Assembly (NCBI GenBank): GCA_019114005.1
Contig: DXGH01000027.1
Location: forward strand, 1-64,000
Direction: 5' to 3'
DNA length: 64,000 nucleotides
Origin: Candidatus Acetatifactor stercoripullorum
GTDB lineage: Bacteria > Bacillota > Clostridia > Lachnospirales > Lachnospiraceae
Positions within the stretch are counted from its first letter, which is position 1. Each line of letters opens with the position of its first letter. The translations under genes and the position numbers were made by a program. The notes under the pieces were generated by a model. It was given only the letters and a program-made list of their open reading frames with translations. It was not told the origin of the DNA and ran no database searches. This document shows, one piece after another, positions 25,868 through 35,020 of this stretch.

Positions 25868-26893
25868 CTATAAGTACTGCCGGAAAAAGGCGGCTGCTTT
25901 TTTTCCCGAAAAGGCATGGCCTCCCGGATGAATATCCTTCCAAAGCTGATCGCCCGCCCCGGCATTCTCATAAATATTTTTTACGCTCTCGTACCCCTTC
26001 CACAAATCCTGGAAGAAGAAGCATCTGTCCCCAGTGCCCATTTCCAGAAGAAGAGGTCTGGGTGCAATCAGCCCGGCAATATCCGATGTATCCAGATGGC
26101 ATCGCAGGCCAGGCAGAATCTGAGAGCCACAGAAATTCCCCCTTGCAATCCCAAAACGGTCCAAGGGGTTGATATAGGCAATGATATCCGCCGCCTTAAT
26201 TCTTGGCTCCACAGCGGTGGTAAACGCCGTCATGGTTCCCCCCAGGCTGAGTCCCATCATGCCGATTCTCTGAGGATTCACATCCTTTCTGGTGCACAGA
26301 TAGTCAATGCAGCACTTCATATCCCAGATATTCAGCGCCAGGGGATACTTTCCCAAAATTTCTCCCTTCAGAAGGTTTACATTGCAGGTGTCCCTTCCCA
26401 GCCAGTCATCTCCGTCTCTTCTCTCTCCAAATCCCCTTAGATCCGGGCATATGGTCAGAAAACCCGCCTTTGCCATCTGCGCGCCGTAATCATAATTCAT
26501 CTCCGCTATATCTGCCCGGCATTCCGGCGTTCCAGCCAGCCCCGCCACGGGATCCTTGCCAAATTTCCCGTGCCCATGGCAGCACAATATTGCCGGAAAT
26601 CCCCCCTGGGGCTGCTCCCCTTTGGGAATCAGCACCTGACAGGGAACAGACATCTCTTCCTCCGAATCAAATACAACTCTCTGCCTGATAAAGTCCTCTT
26701 CCTCCACGGAATATTCCACATCCGACATAAGAGGAACCCTCTTTGGAAAATCTCCAATCAGCTCCCGGAGCTTTGCGCCGGAAGCCTTTTTCCACTCTGC
26801 AAAGTCCCATTCCTCGTTCCAGGAAAGGGCAGGACTTATTTTCTCCGCCTGCATCCGCCAGTAATACTCCATGGAAAACTGATGTCTGCTCAT
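25868..26893 (-). CDS. Alpha/beta hydrolase, esterase-like
   Basis: A 341-residue cytoplasmic alpha/beta hydrolase. It has the nucleophile elbow GLSLGG (Ser near residue 214), the acid motif MGTGDRC (near 288) and the histidine motif HPGGHAF (near 324), plus the oxyanion region ILCCHGHGKFG. The fold resembles acetyl-xylan and other carbohydrate esterases or dienelactone-hydrolase-like enzymes. It begins 5 bases after the permease stop with AAGGAG as ribosome site, so it belongs to the ABC operon. It may remove an acyl group from the imported sugar. The substrate is not known. Confidence 0.75.
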   Translation of the reverse strand: MSRHQFSMEYYWRMQAEKISPALSWNEEWDFAEWKKASGAKLRELIGDFPKRVPLMSDVEYSVEEEDFIRQRVVFDSEEEMSVPCQVLIPKGEQPQGGFPAILCCHGHGKFGKDPVAGLAGTPECRADIAEMNYDYGAQMAKAGFLTICPDLRGFGERRDGDDWLGRDTCNVNLLKGEILGKYPLALNIWDMKCCIDYLCTRKDVNPQRIGMMGLSLGGTMTAFTTAVEPRIKAADIIAYINPLDRFGIARGNFCGSQILPGLRCHLDTSDIAGLIAPRPLLLEMGTGDRCFFFQDLWKGYESVKNIYENAGAGDQLWKDIHPGGHAFSGKKAAAFFRQYL

Positions 26894-26897
26894 AGCG

Positions 26898-27776
26898 CTA
26901 CTCCTTCACCGCCCCAAGGGTCATCCCCGTGGTAAAATATTTCTGCAGGAAGGGATAGACGCAGAGAATCGGAATCAGTGCCACCACAATCACCACATAT
27001 TTCAGCTGTGTGCTAATCATACTTTGAGCCGCAGAACCCATGGCTCCCCCGTCTACAGCGGATTCGTTATTAATCAATACCTTCATCAGATAAATCTGAA
27101 GGGGCTGCAGGTCTCTCCGTCCCGGCAGGTAAATCATTGCGTTGAAATAGCTGTTCCACTGCTGAATTGCATAGTACAAAATCAGAACGGAGATTACCGG
27201 CTTTGAAAGAGGCATATAAACCTTCCACAAAATTTTCATTTCTCCTGCGCCGTCAATTCTGGCCGAGTCATACAGGCTGTCGGATATTCCCGAAAAAAAG
27301 GTCCGGGCAATAATGATGTAATAGGCGGCCGCTCCTGTTGGAAGCACTATGGCCCAACGGGTATTGTACAATCCCAGATTATTAATCAGCAGATACATGG
27401 GAACCAGTGTTCCCGTAAAAAACATGGATATGGAAAAGAATACCGACAAGGGCTTCCTTAGGCAAAACTGTTTTCTGGAAAGCGGGTAGGCCGCCATCAG
27501 GGTCAGCAATACGCTGATAGCCGTTCCCACTACAGTGTACCATATGGTATTGTAATAAGATCTCCATACCTCCATATTGGAAAATACCAGTTTAAAAGCC
27601 TGCAGGGAGAATCCCTTGGGCAGAAGCTTCACCGTTCCCGATACCACCGCTTCAGGTCTGCTGATGGACATGCTGAACACATAAATCAGCGGGTAGGCTG
27701 TAATGCAGGCAATTATAAAGCAGAGCACATAATTTACAATGGTCACCACTTTGTCCGACACGGACATTCTCTTCAT
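26898..27776 (-). CDS. Carbohydrate ABC permease, LplC/YtcP type
   Basis: A 292-residue inner-membrane permease with six membrane segments and the coupling motif DSARIDGAGEMKILWKVYMP near residue 185, typical of MalG-like subunits. The N-terminal SRPEAVVSGTVKLLPKGFS and the C-terminal QKYFTTGMTLGAVKE are hallmarks of the LplC/YtcP group, which pairs with LplB-type permeases and large binding proteins. ATG 27776 follows AAGGAG. No ATPase gene is in the operon, so a shared MsmK-like ATPase encoded elsewhere is expected. Confidence 0.9.
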   Translation of the reverse strand: MKRMSVSDKVVTIVNYVLCFIIACITAYPLIYVFSMSISRPEAVVSGTVKLLPKGFSLQAFKLVFSNMEVWRSYYNTIWYTVVGTAISVLLTLMAAYPLSRKQFCLRKPLSVFFSISMFFTGTLVPMYLLINNLGLYNTRWAIVLPTGAAAYYIIIARTFFSGISDSLYDSARIDGAGEMKILWKVYMPLSKPVISVLILYYAIQQWNSYFNAMIYLPGRRDLQPLQIYLMKVLINNESAVDGGAMGSAAQSMISTQLKYVVIVVALIPILCVYPFLQKYFTTGMTLGAVKE

Positions 27777-27796
27777 GCTTTCACTCCTTTCTTCCC

Positions 27797-28723
27797 TTAC
27801 CACAGCGAGGTTTCCGATACCCTGCGGCTGATTTTATTTGCAGCAAACACCAGAATCAGATTGATAACGGAATTGAAAAGCCCCACCGCAGATCCGAAGC
27901 TGTAATTTCCCTCCACCAGGCCGGTGCGGTATACATAGGAGGAAATCACATCCGCCGTCTCCAGGTTCACAGGGTTATAGAGAAGAATTATTTTTTCATA
28001 GCCTACGCTCATAAGAGTTCCCAGGTTCATAATGAAGGTAACAATAATGGTGGGCATAATGCAGGGTATGGATACATGCCAGACCTGCCGCAGCTTTCCT
28101 GCTCCGTCCACCCTGGCCGCTTCATACAGCTCGGGATTCACCCCCGTAAGAGCGGACAGGTAGACAATGGCAGACCATCCAAATCCCTGCCAGATACCGC
28201 TGGCAATAAATACTGTCCGAAACCAGGAAGGCTCCATCAAAAAATTAATGGCTTCCCCGCCCAAAGCCTTGATAATGGAATTAATGATGCCTGAGCTGGG
28301 AGAAAGAAAATTTACCAGCATACCGCACACAACCACGGTGGATATAAAGTAAGGGATATAGCTCACCGCCTGCACCAGCTTCTTGTATGCCCCAGCCTTC
28401 AAATCATTGGTCATCAGCGCAAAAATAATGGGAATGGGAAATCCCCACAAAATACTGTAAACGCTGATTAAAAGCGTGTTGCGCAGCACACGGAAGAAAT
28501 AAGGGGATTCAAAAAACTGAATAAAGTATCGAAAGCCAACCCAGGGGCTTTTGGTGATACCCAATACGGGGGAATAATCCTTAAAAGCAATGATATTGCC
28601 GTACATGGGGTAATAGATAAAGACGAGATAGTGGATCACTACCGGCAGTACAATCAAAATCAGTGCCTTATCCCTTTTCAGCTGCGCCCAAAAGGATTTC
28701 TTTTTTATCTTTTTATCTTTCAT
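27797..28723 (-). CDS. Carbohydrate ABC permease, LplB type
   Basis: A 308-residue permease with six membrane segments. A lysine-rich N-terminus precedes the first helix; YPMYGNIIAFKDYSP and the coupling loop EAARVDGAGKLRQVWHVSIP (near residue 195) identify the LplB subfamily. It forms the import channel with the downstream LplC-like permease. A GC-rich hairpin separates it from the binding-protein gene, probably lowering its expression relative to that protein. The ribosome site in front of ATG 28723 is weak. Confidence 0.9.
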   Translation of the reverse strand: MKDKKIKKKSFWAQLKRDKALILIVLPVVIHYLVFIYYPMYGNIIAFKDYSPVLGITKSPWVGFRYFIQFFESPYFFRVLRNTLLISVYSILWGFPIPIIFALMTNDLKAGAYKKLVQAVSYIPYFISTVVVCGMLVNFLSPSSGIINSIIKALGGEAINFLMEPSWFRTVFIASGIWQGFGWSAIVYLSALTGVNPELYEAARVDGAGKLRQVWHVSIPCIMPTIIVTFIMNLGTLMSVGYEKIILLYNPVNLETADVISSYVYRTGLVEGNYSFGSAVGLFNSVINLILVFAANKISRRVSETSLW

Positions 28724-28747
28724 ATTTTCTCACACTGCTTTCTTTTT

Positions 28748-28770
28748 CGGGCGCCTTTTTGGGGCGCCCG
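28748..28770 (-). terminator. Intercistronic hairpin after binding-protein gene
   Basis: CGGGCGCC (28748-28755) and GGCGCCCG (28763-28770) form a perfect 8-bp GC stem between the binding-protein stop and the permease start. There is no T run behind it on the minus strand, so it is more likely an mRNA-stabilising or partial-attenuation hairpin than a full terminator. Confidence 0.5.
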
Positions 28771-28780
28771 AAATCTGTTT

Positions 28781-30475
28781 CTATTCCGCCATCGCTTCCT
28801 GCAGTCTGTCATACTGAGCCTGCTTTACAGCCAGGAGCTGATCTACGCCAAGGGTATGCACATATTCAACATAGCTGTCCCATTCTGCTTCAATATCGGA
28901 TACACCTACTGTAAACTTACCGGTCATTTCCCAGATATAAGTGCTTAAGTCACCCGCAATTCCTTCTATGGAAGCGCTCTCCTCCGCTGTAGCGGGAGGA
29001 AGCGTAAGGCCCGGCACAATATAGGGTCTTGTAGCGTCGCTGACTTCAATAATGGTTTCTCTCAGCTCCTCCGGATAGCTGAAAAGCATTGCTTCCTCTC
29101 TCTTTTCAGATTTGATAAAGGGGCCTCCCACCTGACATCCATAAGCCTCCAGAGCCTCTCTTGCCGACAGGCCGTTTGGATCATTTGTCACCTTTTCTGT
29201 AAAAGTATAGGTTCCATCCGCCTCCTTTACATAGGTATCGCCTTCAATGCCAAAATTCAAAAGCTCAGATCCCTCTTCACTCATCAGATAATCCATAAAT
29301 GCCACTGCAACGTCAGGGTTTTCACAGGAGCTTGTAACTACGTAACCGTTTACAGACATATCGCCAATGATTTCCACCTGCCTTGCGTAAGGACCCTGGG
29401 GCGGAATCACAGGGATCAGCTCTGCACCCTCCACGCCGTTTGCCTCAAGGGCCGCTTCAAGCGTAGGGATATTGGACGCATATGCGGTGAACGCTCCTAC
29501 CTCGTCCCTTGCAACCTTCTCAAACATCTTGCTTTCGTCGCCCAGCGTCAGAAACTCAGGGTCCAAGAGCCCTTCCTCATAAAACCCGTTCAGCCAGGTA
29601 TAAAATTCCTTTGCTCTGTCGCTGATGAATTCATACTGTATCTGACCGTTTTCGTCAGGATACCAGCCGTCTGACTGGAATAAATGCAGTCCCCAGGCAT
29701 TTCCCCAGTAGGTTGGATACCAGGCATGTCCGCCTGCAGAATAAGGCACCTCATCATCAGGATTGCCATTTCCGTTGGCGTCCTCATCTCTGAATGCTCT
29801 CAGCACCTCCATCCAGTCATCTATCGTGTCAGGAACCTCCAGGCCCAGTCTGTCCAGCCAGTCCTTTCTGATAATAAACGTATAGGGAGAAAAATATGCC
29901 GATTCATTCAGCTGGTTAATGGAATAAATATGACCGTCTGCCGAGGTAAGCGCTCTTGCATTGGGAAATTCCTCATAAGCCTTCAGAATATTTTCACCAT
30001 TTGTCTCAATATAGCTCTCCAGAGGAAGAATAATTCCCTGCTCTCCCAGTTCAGAGAGGCTTAAGCCATTGGGAAGCAGCATAATATCCGGCAAATCCCC
30101 GCCTCCGGCTGTCACTCTCAGTTTCATTACCTCTACATATTGAGCCGAAGCCGTTACGTCCCAGTTAATTTTGATGTTCGTCCTCTCCTGGATTTCCTGC
30201 CATACTGGAAGCTGATCCGCCAGACTGGCCACCGAGCTGTCAGGCGTGGCGATTGTCAATTCCACCTGTTCCGCAAGGGGAAAGGTTATTTTGGAAGCTT
30301 CGCTCTCCTGAGCGCCCGCGCTTTCAGCTGCCGCACTTTCCGTACCGGCTACAGACTGCGGCTGGCTGTCTGCAGCCTGCTGGCCCTCATTACTTCCGCA
30401 GGCTGTCAAGCTTCCCGCAGTCATTACAAGTGCCATAGCGCCCGCCAATAGCTTCCATTTTCTGCCTTTTTTCAT
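28781..30475 (-). CDS. Extracellular sugar-binding lipoprotein (LplA-like)
   Basis: A 564-residue lipoprotein with a lysine-rich signal peptide and lipobox SLTAC (Cys26), then a Ser/Ala/Glu-rich linker up to about residue 65 and a large two-lobed solute-binding domain. The length and the DANGNGNPDDEVPY segment match the LplA/YtcQ group of binding proteins, which serve LplB/LplC permeases. It is the first gene of the operon, with AAAGGAGG as ribosome site and a recognisable promoter upstream. It should capture an oligosaccharide at the cell surface; the sugar is not known. Confidence 0.92.
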   Translation of the reverse strand: MKKGRKWKLLAGAMALVMTAGSLTACGSNEGQQAADSQPQSVAGTESAAAESAGAQESEASKITFPLAEQVELTIATPDSSVASLADQLPVWQEIQERTNIKINWDVTASAQYVEVMKLRVTAGGGDLPDIMLLPNGLSLSELGEQGIILPLESYIETNGENILKAYEEFPNARALTSADGHIYSINQLNESAYFSPYTFIIRKDWLDRLGLEVPDTIDDWMEVLRAFRDEDANGNGNPDDEVPYSAGGHAWYPTYWGNAWGLHLFQSDGWYPDENGQIQYEFISDRAKEFYTWLNGFYEEGLLDPEFLTLGDESKMFEKVARDEVGAFTAYASNIPTLEAALEANGVEGAELIPVIPPQGPYARQVEIIGDMSVNGYVVTSSCENPDVAVAFMDYLMSEEGSELLNFGIEGDTYVKEADGTYTFTEKVTNDPNGLSAREALEAYGCQVGGPFIKSEKREEAMLFSYPEELRETIIEVSDATRPYIVPGLTLPPATAEESASIEGIAGDLSTYIWEMTGKFTVGVSDIEAEWDSYVEYVHTLGVDQLLAVKQAQYDRLQEAMAE

Positions 30476-30558
30476 AAAAAATATACCTCCTTTTATTTTG
30501 CCTTCTGCATTCGGTATTTTTCCTCCCGCATCCAGCAGTTTGCTCTTGTGATATGTGA

Positions 30559-30587
30559 ATTGTAAATTTGCAAATGGTTGTTTGCAA
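30559..30587 (-). promoter_or_regulatory. Promoter of the ABC/Gfo-Idh operon with inverted repeat
   Basis: On the minus strand, TTGCAA (30582-30587) and TACAAT (30559-30564) are separated by 17 bases. An inverted repeat TTGCAAA/TTTGCAA (30568-30574 and 30581-30587) lies across the -35 box and spacer, a place where a regulator could act. The rest of the 284-base gap to nagB holds no gene; its nagB-side promoter was not clear. Confidence 0.5.
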
Positions 30588-30759
30588 CAATTTATTCTTG
30601 AAAAGCATTTATTTTTTGTATCATATGACCAATCAGCAAATTTTGTATCCCTTGCAAAAAAGCATGGGTTGCCAACCCTGATTGTCTATATTACGCTGAA
30701 ATTACTGCATGGTCAGTATAAATCAACAATACAACTATTTTAACAAGGAGGAATTCCCT

Positions 30760-31503
30760 ATGAACATCCATATTCAGGAAACAGCACAGCAGCTTGGACA
30801 GCAGGCAGCCCATCTTACTGCACAGTATTTAAGAGAAGCCATCTTAAAAACTGGAAGCGCCCGTTTGATTTTATCCACCGGCAGCTCCCAGTTTGAAACT
30901 CTGCAGGCACTGGTTCAGGAGGATGTGGACTGGAGCAAGGTAGTTATGTTTCACCTGGATGAGTACGCAGGACTTCCCGAAGCCCATCCCGCCAGCTTTC
31001 GCAAATACTTAAAGGAACGTTTTATCTCTCTTGTGCCATTGGGGGCTTATCATCTGGTGGACGGAAACCCTGCGTCCATCCCTGATTTGACCAATGAGCT
31101 TCGCAAGGCTCCTATCGATGTGGGTCTGATCGGAATCGGTGAAAATGCTCATATTGCTTTTAATGATCCACCGGCCAATTTTGAGACAAAAGAAGCCTAT
31201 ATCACTGTGAATCTCAATGAAAGCTGCAAACGCCAGCAGGTGGGAGAGGGCTGGTTTGCATCCGTTGAAGACGTTCCCGCTCAGGCCATTTCCATGACCG
31301 TCTTCCAGATCATGCAATGCCGTCATATTGTTTCCAGCGTTCCCCACAAGGTTAAGGCCAAAGCTGTATATGACACCTTATGCAGCAGTCAGGCAGTGCC
31401 GGAAATTCCGGCCACAATTCTGAAAACCCATTCCAGCTTTGATCTGTTTCTGGATAAGGATTCTTCGTCCCTGATTACAGGGCCGGTTGTCTGGAGCCTT
31501 TGA
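30760..31503 (+). CDS. nagB: Glucosamine-6-phosphate deaminase
   Basis: A 247-residue isomerase/deaminase converting glucosamine 6-phosphate to fructose 6-phosphate and ammonia. It has STGSSQFETL near residue 40, the active-site segment FHLDEYAGLP near residue 68 and IGIGENAHIAFNDPP near residue 122, where the usual GHIAFNEP reads AHIAFNDP. These changes may mark a NagB subfamily, so galactosamine-type deaminases (AgaS or AgaI) deserve comparison. ATG 30760 follows AAGGAGGAATTCCCT. It diverges from the ABC operon that contains nagA. Confidence 0.82.
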   Translation: MNIHIQETAQQLGQQAAHLTAQYLREAILKTGSARLILSTGSSQFETLQALVQEDVDWSKVVMFHLDEYAGLPEAHPASFRKYLKERFISLVPLGAYHLVDGNPASIPDLTNELRKAPIDVGLIGIGENAHIAFNDPPANFETKEAYITVNLNESCKRQQVGEGWFASVEDVPAQAISMTVFQIMQCRHIVSSVPHKVKAKAVYDTLCSSQAVPEIPATILKTHSSFDLFLDKDSSSLITGPVVWSL

Positions 31504-31509
31504 GGCTCC
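31493..31509 (+). terminator. Weak hairpin at nagB stop
   Basis: GGAGCC (31493-31498) and GGCTCC (31504-31509) form a 6-bp stem whose loop includes the nagB stop codon, followed by TTTG. It may attenuate transcription into the AraC gene, which has its own promoter. Confidence 0.25.
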
Positions 31510-31587
31510 TTTGAGCAGCCGCAGTCATAACTGCAGTTTGTTGTGCGCCTCTCTGCCCAGAGCAATAGAAGCAGCTTGCAATCAGGT

Positions 31588-31617
31588 TTGACAAACTCTG
31601 TGGTCTGATATTATGAT
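31588..31617 (+). promoter_or_regulatory. Promoter of membrane AraC regulator gene
   Basis: TTGACA (31588-31593) and TATGAT (31612-31617) are separated by 18 bases. Transcription would start near 31624, downstream of the first in-frame ATG (31613), so that ATG cannot be the start of translation from this promoter. Confidence 0.55.
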
Positions 31618-31666
31618 GACAAAGACATCTATTGACGGGAAGCGCAGAATAAAAGGAGGCGGTCTC

Positions 31667-33901
31667 TTGCTGCATAAATATATTACGAAATGGAAAAGTA
31701 TGCCGAAAATTTTTCTTCGGATGTTTCTTTATAACTATATCTTTTTCCTTTCTTTGCTCTTCGTAATCTGCGCCGGCGTCTGGGGCTTTGCCACGCATCA
31801 GCGCCGGCAGGTTTTTCAGGAGAGAGCCTCTTCCCATTGTCAGGCTCTCTCAGAATATTTCGACAGCCTTTTTACATCCTTCGACAGACTTTCTGTCACA
31901 GTAGGGCATAACGCAAGACTTCGCTCGCTGGCATCCGATCCGGTGTCAGAGCTTGATTTTGATCTGATAGATTCCACTATGCTGTTTTCCGCCCAGCAGG
32001 ATATGATTACCTCCCTGGCTATAAACAGCAGCATTTCCAATCTGGCCATCTATTTATATGGAAAGGATTATGTGATTTCCAGCTACGGCACTTCCACACT
32101 GGAAAGTTTTTACCAGAGCCTCTTCCTTATGGAGCCAAACGCTCTGTCAGAATATCTCCGGCCCCTGGACGCAGGCTCTTTTCTTTTTCTGCCTCGTTCC
32201 GAGGACAGCAATTCCGTATTGTCCCAGAACTCTGTTTATGTTATCTCACTGGTTGATACCAATGGAACACGATATGCCAATCTTTTTATTTTTCTGGATG
32301 ACAGAGAGATCGGGCAGCATCTGGAGCGTTTAGTGGATTCCAGCGAAAACTATTACATTTTCACAAATCAAAATCAAACTGTTCTGACAAATGGGGAAGC
32401 TGCCAGTGAGGAGGAGCTGCTGTCATTGGGCCATGCAGCGTCTCAAACGCTCTTTTTACTTGAGAATGCAGATGACTGGAAATTCTATGTGGGAACCTCT
32501 CCCGAATATCTGAAAAGCCAAATGCTGCTTATTACACTGGTTCTGGCGGCTTTGTGGTTCGCCGCAGCTTTCATTGGCATTCCTGTAGTATTTACCCTGT
32601 GCCGCAAAAATTATAAGCCGATCCGAGAGCTGGCCGATCTTATCTCCCAACAGGCTCAAAATTCCAAAAACGCTTCCTTGGAAAAGAAAACGCAAATGGA
32701 GTATGAGACTTTAAAGCTTGCTATTTCCTCTATTTTTAAGGACAAGCATCTTTTAGAGGAGCAGCTTTCCATTTACAAGCCTGTGCTGATCAACAGTCTT
32801 CTTCTACAGCTTTTGGAAAATACAGGAAATTCTGACTCTGTTATAAGCGGCCTGGCGGCTCTGGGAGTGCCCATTCCGTATCCATGCTATAAGTGTATCT
32901 CCCTGCAGGCCGTCTCCATTCATCAGGAGATTTTTATTAACCGGGCGCTTTCCATGAGAGAGCACGGAGCGCTTTCCTGCCTTTTTATTTCCATAGACAG
33001 GCATACCGGATATTATCTGGTAAATGCACCTGACTGTGAAAGCTGTCTTGCAGCGGTTTCATCCCTGACTGCATTGCTGGACAAAACTGCTGGAGTTTCC
33101 TGTATCGGGATCGGATGCTGCGTACAGAAAGCCGACAATATTTCCCACAGCTACCGGCAGGCTAAAGAGGCTTTGCGCTATTTAAACTTAAGCGCAGGCA
33201 GCAAATGCGTGTCTTGGGAAGTCCTTGAACCCATCCAAGCCCAGTCCGCTTTATTGCCGTCCTTGAGCGCCTTTTCCTCTCTGCTGTTATCCGGACAATT
33301 TACCGACGCCGACAAAGAGCTGCAAAAATACTGGAAGAAAAATATCTTGCAGGAATATGTTCCTAAATCCGCTCTGGTACACTTTCAGCAAAGCCTTCTG
33401 TCCGTGCTGCAGCAGCTGAAAAAGGATCATGGCTTTTGCTGTGATGATACCTGTATCCATTCTCTGCAGTCCTGGAGTGTAAATATGCCAGAGGCCTTTC
33501 CGGAGCTGTGGCAAATTTGGGAAAATATCAGAGAAAGCCTGGCCCGCAGCTTCTCTGATTGGAAGGAGGAACGAGATTCTGAGGATATCCGCCTTTTTCT
33601 CGACTATCTTCATGAGCATATTTACGAAGAGGATATGTCCTTAAGTAAGATGGCTGCCACCTTCCATATTTCAGAGAGCACCGTAAGCAGGCGGATCAAA
33701 GCCTTCACCGGATACAGCTTCCTTGATTATGTATCCAATAAGCGTATCTCCCATGCCTGCTCCCTCCTTGCCGAAACTAATATGTCCGTCCAGGAAATCG
33801 CTGTTGCCACAGGCTATTTAAACGATGTCACATTCCGCCGTCTCTTTAAAAAACAGATGGGAATTACTCCCAGCGAATACCGTCAGATGAATCGAAGATA
33901 A
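31667..33901 (+). CDS. Membrane sensor AraC-family regulator (YesN-like)
   Basis: A 744-residue one-component regulator. A membrane helix near residues 18-40 and a second near 285-310 flank an extracellular sensor of about 240 residues (Cache-like). A cytoplasmic linker follows, then two AraC helix-turn-helix units in the last 100 residues, ending VAVATGYLNDVTFRRLFKKQ-like before GITPSEYRQMNRR. I chose TTG 31667 because AAAGGAGG lies 7 bases upstream and the promoter at 31588-31617 overlaps the alternative ATG 31613. Such regulators usually control LplA/B/C transporters, so the divergent operon is the likely target. Confidence 0.87.
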   Translation: MLHKYITKWKSMPKIFLRMFLYNYIFFLSLLFVICAGVWGFATHQRRQVFQERASSHCQALSEYFDSLFTSFDRLSVTVGHNARLRSLASDPVSELDFDLIDSTMLFSAQQDMITSLAINSSISNLAIYLYGKDYVISSYGTSTLESFYQSLFLMEPNALSEYLRPLDAGSFLFLPRSEDSNSVLSQNSVYVISLVDTNGTRYANLFIFLDDREIGQHLERLVDSSENYYIFTNQNQTVLTNGEAASEEELLSLGHAASQTLFLLENADDWKFYVGTSPEYLKSQMLLITLVLAALWFAAAFIGIPVVFTLCRKNYKPIRELADLISQQAQNSKNASLEKKTQMEYETLKLAISSIFKDKHLLEEQLSIYKPVLINSLLLQLLENTGNSDSVISGLAALGVPIPYPCYKCISLQAVSIHQEIFINRALSMREHGALSCLFISIDRHTGYYLVNAPDCESCLAAVSSLTALLDKTAGVSCIGIGCCVQKADNISHSYRQAKEALRYLNLSAGSKCVSWEVLEPIQAQSALLPSLSAFSSLLLSGQFTDADKELQKYWKKNILQEYVPKSALVHFQQSLLSVLQQLKKDHGFCCDDTCIHSLQSWSVNMPEAFPELWQIWENIRESLARSFSDWKEERDSEDIRLFLDYLHEHIYEEDMSLSKMAATFHISESTVSRRIKAFTGYSFLDYVSNKRISHACSLLAETNMSVQEIAVATGYLNDVTFRRLFKKQMGITPSEYRQMNRR

Positions 33902-33998
33902 CGTTATTAAAATATGGAAATTGTTGTTTTTCTTTTGAACGAATGGTATTATAATGAATTTGAAACACTAAAAACAAATCATGACAGGAGGCAGCATT

Positions 33999-34994
33999 AT
34001 GAAAATATTGTTTTACGATACCAAAAATTATGACAGGGATTCCTTTGACGCAGCTTTGAAAAAAGCAGAGAATAACCATATTGAAATCGAATATATCAAA
34101 TCTGATTTAGACCCGAGAACCGCCGCCCTTGCGGAGGGGTGCGATGCAGTCTGCGCCTTTGTAAGCTCTGATGTGGGCGCTAAAACCTTAGAAATTCTTC
34201 ATGAAAAAAAGGTGGGACTGGTGCTCATGCGCTGTGCAGGCTTCAACAACGTGGATTTGGAAAAGGCTGAAGAATACGGTATCCGCGTTATGCGGGTTCC
34301 CGGCTATTCCCCCGAGGCCGTGGCGGAGCATGCCATCGCTTTGGCACTGGCATGCAACAGACGCCTTTATAAGGCTTATAATAAGGTACGGGAAAACGAC
34401 TTCAGCCTAAGCGGCCTGATGGGCTTTAATTTTTATGAAAAGACCGCAGGCATTATCGGCACCGGAAAAATCGGAGCGTCTATGTGCCGTATCTGCCAGG
34501 GCTTCGGCATGCAGGTGATCGCCTATGACGTATATGAGAATCCTGCCTTGAAAGATTTTGTGGAATATGTGTCTTTAGACAGGCTGCTTCAGGAAAGCGA
34601 TTTAATCTCCCTGCACTGCCCGCTCATGGATTCCACTTATCACTTGATAAATATTGACACCATCAAGAAAATGAAGGACGGTGTCATTTTAGTGAACACC
34701 TCCCGGGGCGCCCTGGTAAAAACCGACGACCTTATCGAGGGCATTCGTATGCACAAGTTTGCAGGAGTTGGACTGGATGTGTATGAGGAAGAAACGCAGA
34801 ATGTGTTCGAGGACCGCTCCGACGAAATTCTGGAGCATTCCACCACTGCCAGACTGCTTTCCTTCCCCAATGTAATGATTACCTCCCACCAGGGCTTCTT
34901 TACAAAGGAAGCGCTCACCGCCATCGCAGAGACCACTCTGCAGAATGCCAGAGATTACCTGAACGGACATTCCAGCCAGAACGACGTAAAATAA
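33999..34994 (+). CDS. D-2-hydroxyacid dehydrogenase (D-lactate type)
   Basis: A 331-residue NAD-dependent dehydrogenase that probably interconverts pyruvate and D-lactate. The nucleotide-binding motif GIIGTGKIGASM is near residue 148. The catalytic Arg lies in NTSRGALV, the Glu in GLDVYEEE, and the His in ITSHQGFFTKEA. VPGYSPEAVAEHAIAL is typical of the LdhA group. ATG 33999 follows AGGAGGCAGCATT, with a TATAAT at 33950-33955. It stands alone after the AraC gene and converges with the MacB-type permease gene 26 bases away. Confidence 0.87.
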   Translation: MKILFYDTKNYDRDSFDAALKKAENNHIEIEYIKSDLDPRTAALAEGCDAVCAFVSSDVGAKTLEILHEKKVGLVLMRCAGFNNVDLEKAEEYGIRVMRVPGYSPEAVAEHAIALALACNRRLYKAYNKVRENDFSLSGLMGFNFYEKTAGIIGTGKIGASMCRICQGFGMQVIAYDVYENPALKDFVEYVSLDRLLQESDLISLHCPLMDSTYHLINIDTIKKMKDGVILVNTSRGALVKTDDLIEGIRMHKFAGVGLDVYEEETQNVFEDRSDEILEHSTTARLLSFPNVMITSHQGFFTKEALTAIAETTLQNARDYLNGHSSQNDVK

Positions 34995-35020
34995 ATGCCT
35001 GTTTCTTATGGGCGGTGAGG

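Noticed and set aside
31613-31666. Longer N-terminus of the membrane AraC regulator from ATG 31613
   Set aside because: The ATG lies inside the -10 box of a good promoter and has no ribosome site, while TTG 31667 has AAAGGAGG at the right distance.
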